42,628 nucleotides of DNA from a virus: IMG/VR virus record IMGVR_UViG_3300017724_001155, positions 1 through 42,628 of that record; one strand, written 5' to 3'. Of this stretch, positions 40,427-42,628 are shown one piece after another; position 1 is the first letter of the stretch, and each line of letters starts with the position of its first letter. The notes under the pieces are model-generated. The model saw nothing but the letters and a program-made list of their open reading frames with translations. It ran no database searches and had not been told where the DNA came from. Position numbers and translations under genes: made by a program.

Positions 40427-40948
40427 TTAAGTCATTCCCCCAACATCAGATACAGTTACTAGTGTTGCGTTAGTGAAGAAATTTTCTGGAGTAGTTGTTA
40501 CTACTGCTGGATTTGTTTGAGTGATTCCTGTGATAGTACCTGTAAGAACTCCACTTGGTCCCCATGAAAGATTGCCAACGCCATCTGTTTGTAAAACGTA
40601 ACCGTTTGTGCCGCCAGTAACTTGAACATCTTCAACAGCACCCAAAGTGATTGTTCCACCTGCACTGCCCCCTTTGTTAACCCAGTTAGTACCATCATAT
40701 GCAAGTATTTCGCCATCAGCGACTGTGTTTGCTATATTTAGATTTCCAACTGCCCCATCGATCTGACTAAATGTAATGTCAGAGTATGAAGTCAATACTT
40801 CAATATTTTCTAAGTTGCCAGTGGCTGTTTTACCAATGAATACTTTTTTAGCATCACTAGCAAAGCCAAGTTCTGCTTCGTCTAATTGAGGTAGGTCAAC
40901 GAGGTTTCCTGATCGTTGCTGAATTTTAGATATTTGTACGATAGCCAT
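40427..40948 (-). CDS. Tail fibre, N-terminal attachment part ending at an in-frame TAA
   Basis: 173 residues. The N-terminus (VQISKIQQRSGNLVDLPQLDEAELGFASDAKKVFIG) matches the attachment domain of marine phage fibres and major-tropism-determinant-type proteins. A short collagen-free linker and VTGGTNGYVLQTDGVGNLSW follow. The frame stops within a beta module at VSDVGGMT. Homologous modules usually continue after GMT with a charged residue and NG, so the TAA replaces one sense codon; GAA to TAA is the simplest change. If it acts as a stop, it yields a short protein with no shaft or tip. It is led by GATAAATA and CAGGAAAAG. Confidence 0.7.
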   Translation of the reverse strand: MAIVQISKIQQRSGNLVDLPQLDEAELGFASDAKKVFIGKTATGNLENIEVLTSYSDITFSQIDGAVGNLNIANTVADGEILAYDGTNWVNKGGSAGGTITLGAVEDVQVTGGTNGYVLQTDGVGNLSWGPSGVLTGTITGITQTNPAVVTTTPENFFTNATLVTVSDVGGMT

Positions 40949-40976
40949 AAGTCTAATCTTTTCCTGTGATTATACT

Positions 40977-40984
40977 TATTTATC
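40977..40984 (-). promoter_or_regulatory. Late-type promoter octamer GATAAATA of the split fibre
   Basis: GATAAATA on the minus strand, 28 bases before the ATG at 40948. It follows the nuclease gene. Confidence 0.7.
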
Positions 40985-41005
40985 ATAATTTTTTACCCTT
41001 ACACT

Positions 41006-41689
41006 TTAGACAAACTTAGTGTAATATTCTTCTAGTTTCTTCAACCATAGTTGTTGATATTTGTCAAATTCTTTACCTTCGATGATAAATTCTTGGTATT
41101 CATTATCTTTGCTACACATAAAGATAACACCTTTACGTATTGTTGTGCCATAAACTGCATTATGGGCATCAGCATAAGCAGTCATTTGAATAAAGTAATC
41201 GTCAATCCATTCACGTTTTTTAGGCTTGTTCGTTTGCTTATGGTCCATAATTGCTTCATCACCTGAATGTACACCAACTAAGTCAGTAGTGCCTGCATAG
41301 ATTTCTGGATACCACAATGAGACTTCAGTTCCCCAATATTCATCACAGTTCACAAGTCCTTCATTTATGATTGTCTGAGCCATGATATGACTTTGTTGAC
41401 TATATGGATTAGAGCCTGGTGATCCTTTATCATCTGTTAAGATATAGTCCTCAAGCCATTTATGCATACGTGTTCCGCGACCTGCGGCTTCAGTAGTGAT
41501 CTCTTGTGCTTTGGCATAGCCAACTCTTTTACGCCAATTCTGAAGAGCGGCTTTCTTTTCTTCTGATGCAGTAGCAGAAAGAATAGTAGTGACACTTGGA
41601 AGTTTGTGACCATCTGGCGTTACATATTTACGTGAACCTTCAAAACTTTTTTTCTTTAATTCTTGGTACGGGTATTTTTCTGTTATCAT
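41006..41689 (-). CDS. PD-(D/E)XK nuclease, RecB/Cas4-like
   Basis: A 227-residue nuclease of the RecB-type PD-(D/E)XK family. RGTRMHKWLEDYI carries H76, E122 lies in TEVSL, D136 in YAGTTDLVGV, D149 and K151 in IMDHK, and the RecB-type QxxxY motif is Q168-Y172 (QMTAY). The motif order and spacing fit an active exonuclease acting on DNA ends. In phages such enzymes serve recombination, host DNA breakdown or genome processing; which applies is unknown. The ATG overlaps the stop of the SGNH-type gene as ATGA. It ends about 20 bases before the fibre late promoter. Confidence 0.88.
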   Translation of the reverse strand: MITEKYPYQELKKKSFEGSRKYVTPDGHKLPSVTTILSATASEEKKAALQNWRKRVGYAKAQEITTEAAGRGTRMHKWLEDYILTDDKGSPGSNPYSQQSHIMAQTIINEGLVNCDEYWGTEVSLWYPEIYAGTTDLVGVHSGDEAIMDHKQTNKPKKREWIDDYFIQMTAYADAHNAVYGTTIRKGVIFMCSKDNEYQEFIIEGKEFDKYQQLWLKKLEEYYTKFV

Positions 41690-42570
41690 GGTAATAAACT
41701 CCTTGTTGAGTTGTTTTCTGTGCTAGGTTTGCCAAGCCACCACTTGTTTATATAGTCAAATCCAAGTTCATGCATGTAGTAAACATTTCTGCTAAAATCT
41801 AATGGATAGTAATCAATTGCGTGATTGGGGTGTGCGTCTACTTTCTTTTGTGATTCTGGTGGGCAAATCAATAGATCATGTAACTTAGCATAAGGTAAAT
41901 CAATAACTTCGATATCATCATAACGAGTTTCTATTTCTTTCCAAATATAATCTGCAAGATGTTTATGTCCTTCTTCTGTTTCATGTAAGCATGTTGTCTT
42001 TTCAAAATCATCAGTAACAATATTAAAGTCTTGTAATTTGCTTGGGTGTGAGTCTAATTCATTTTTGAGAATTAATTCATATGTATCTATAAAATCGCAT
42101 ATGGTAGGATCACATTCTGGCATATAATCTGTAGAAAAATGAGATACATTGTGCATGTCTAAAAGATTATTGATACTAGTCCAACGATGCAATTTGTCTT
42201 GTGCTAATAAACAATAGTAATATTCATCTGAAGTTATGATAATTTCTTTTTCTAAGGGAGTAGCATTTACTGCACTGCCTACAACTCTAAACTCTTGGTT
42301 CTCTTGGTGATATGCTTCTCTACGTGATGATTGAGTGTATGCATGTATATAGAGAGGATTATTATCATGTAACAAATCTTTATAAAAGTATTGCATTGTT
42401 CTACGATAAATTGCTGTGTTACCTTGTCCAGGTAAAGCGAGATTGATTAACGGAACGCCTAAACGTTTTGCAATAATAGATGCCCATCCATTGTTGATAG
42501 GATCTTCTATTCCATGTCCGTATGTGTAACTACAGCCGTTAACGACTAAGTGTGATATTTTTAGATTCAA
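41686..42570 (-). CDS. SGNH/GDSL-type hydrolase-like protein
   Basis: A 294-residue protein. Block I is VVNGCSYTYGHG with the candidate nucleophile S14, in which the usual GDS is GCS. LALPGQGNTAIYRR resembles block II/III, and CLHETEEGHKHLADYIW near residue 200 supplies a block V-like His. The family cleaves esters, often acetyl groups on polysaccharides, but activity here is unproven. The TTG at 42570 was chosen: GGAGAG lies about 9 bases before it, block I follows at a usual distance, and it overlaps the upstream stop as TTGA. Starting at the TTG nine codons earlier would deepen the overlap. It is coupled downstream to the nuclease gene. Confidence 0.7.
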   Translation of the reverse strand: MNLKISHLVVNGCSYTYGHGIEDPINNGWASIIAKRLGVPLINLALPGQGNTAIYRRTMQYFYKDLLHDNNPLYIHAYTQSSRREAYHQENQEFRVVGSAVNATPLEKEIIITSDEYYYCLLAQDKLHRWTSINNLLDMHNVSHFSTDYMPECDPTICDFIDTYELILKNELDSHPSKLQDFNIVTDDFEKTTCLHETEEGHKHLADYIWKEIETRYDDIEVIDLPYAKLHDLLICPPESQKKVDAHPNHAIDYYPLDFSRNVYYMHELGFDYINKWWLGKPSTENNSTRSLLP

Positions 42571-42628
42571 ATTGTAAAACTCTCTCCACAACCACAACGT
42601 GCTTTCTCTAATGGATTAATGAATTCAA
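42567..42628 (-). CDS. A-type Fe-S carrier (IscA/ErpA/HesB family), C-terminal end only
   Basis: The last 19 codons and stop are visible in the window: EFINPLEKARCGCGESFTI. This is the conserved end of A-type Fe-S carriers, with the CGCGxSF motif whose two cysteines bind the cluster, preceded by the usual NP turn. The family hands Fe-S clusters to apoproteins. The rest of the gene lies beyond the right edge. Its TGA (42567-42569) overlaps the TTG start of the SGNH-type gene by two bases, so the two are coupled. Confidence 0.85.
   Translation of the reverse strand, partial: EFINPLEKARCGCGESFTI

Noticed and set aside
40427-40948. Diversity-generating retroelement at the fibre with the tropism-determinant-type N-terminus
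   Set aside because: No reverse transcriptase, template repeat or adenine-rich variable repeat is visible in the window.
1-42628. tRNA genes, CRISPR arrays, insertion sequences, integrase or att sites
   Set aside because: I saw no cloverleaf-like segments, spaced direct repeats, transposase or integrase genes. A tRNAscan run would be needed to exclude tRNAs formally.

Overview
This window is an internal piece of a T4-like contractile-tailed phage (myovirus), most likely marine. It is AT-rich by eye. The gene set combines T4 core genes with accessory genes typical of marine T4-like phages. Core genes: clamp loader gp44, dNMP kinase gp1, neck proteins gp13/gp14/gp15, sheath gp18, tube gp19, a gp48/gp54-type tube-fold baseplate protein, head completion gp4 and a probable small terminase gp16. 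Accessory genes: PhoH, a GroES-like co-chaperonin, DnaJ, a ClpA-type unfoldase, an A-type Fe-S carrier, Nudix, and large repetitive fibre and Ig-like proteins. The host cannot be read from the sequence. Its promoters look like ordinary bacterial sigma70 sites, and a marine proteobacterial or cyanobacterial host is only inferred. gp17, gp20-gp23 and the DNA polymerase lie outside the window, and both ends cut through genes.

Layout, left to right. 1-9.8 kb is a metabolic/replication/chaperone block, almost all on the minus strand: clpA (cut by the left edge), dnaJ, two unknown genes, phoH (plus strand), two small genes, the clamp loader gp44, an exported protein, a methyltransferase, GroES, an acidic protein, a short DnaE-palm-like protein and two unknown genes. 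9.8-17.2 kb carries virion adhesion and lysis genes: a fibre-like protein, an Ig-like protein, an M15 peptidase and a 1017-residue fibre. 17.3-28.3 kb is a head/tail morphogenesis cluster on the minus strand: an acidic repeat protein, a small structural-type protein, gp16-like, gp4, a small unknown, the gp48/54-like protein, gp19 and gp18. 28.4-37 kb is mixed in orientation: HNH-like (+), gp1 (-), an unknown (-), gp13 (-), an unknown (-), gp14 and gp15 (+), Nudix (+) and a small gene (+). 37-42.6 kb holds a coiled-coil membrane protein, a structural protein, a tail fibre split by one in-frame TAA, a PD-(D/E)XK nuclease, an SGNH-type protein and the last codons of an IscA/ErpA-type gene.

Two promoter systems can be read directly. 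Replication, chaperone and nucleotide genes are preceded by sigma70-type sites with 17-base spacers (gp44 has a perfect TTGACA-17-TATAAT). Virion genes are preceded by NATAAATA, mostly GATAAATA, which matches the T4 late promoter octamer TATAAATA. In six genes this octamer lies exactly 5 bases before the start codon (6 bases in a seventh) and no Shine-Dalgarno sequence is visible. If the start-site geometry of T4 holds, these mRNAs begin at the A of AUG and are leaderless. dnaJ and the DnaE-like gene show the same arrangement under sigma70 sites. This start-codon-proximal promoter class is the most unusual feature of the window. Next in interest are the in-frame stop in the fibre gene, the DnaE fragment that ends just before the catalytic aspartates, and sequence modules shared among several virion proteins.

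Working together, host-type promoters would drive early genes for DNA synthesis (gp44, gp1), protein folding and unfolding (DnaJ, ClpA, GroES) and stress or metabolic functions (PhoH, methyltransferase, Fe-S carrier). Late promoters would then drive separately dosed virion genes, several of which (gp18, gp19, the acidic protein) are followed by their own hairpin terminators.
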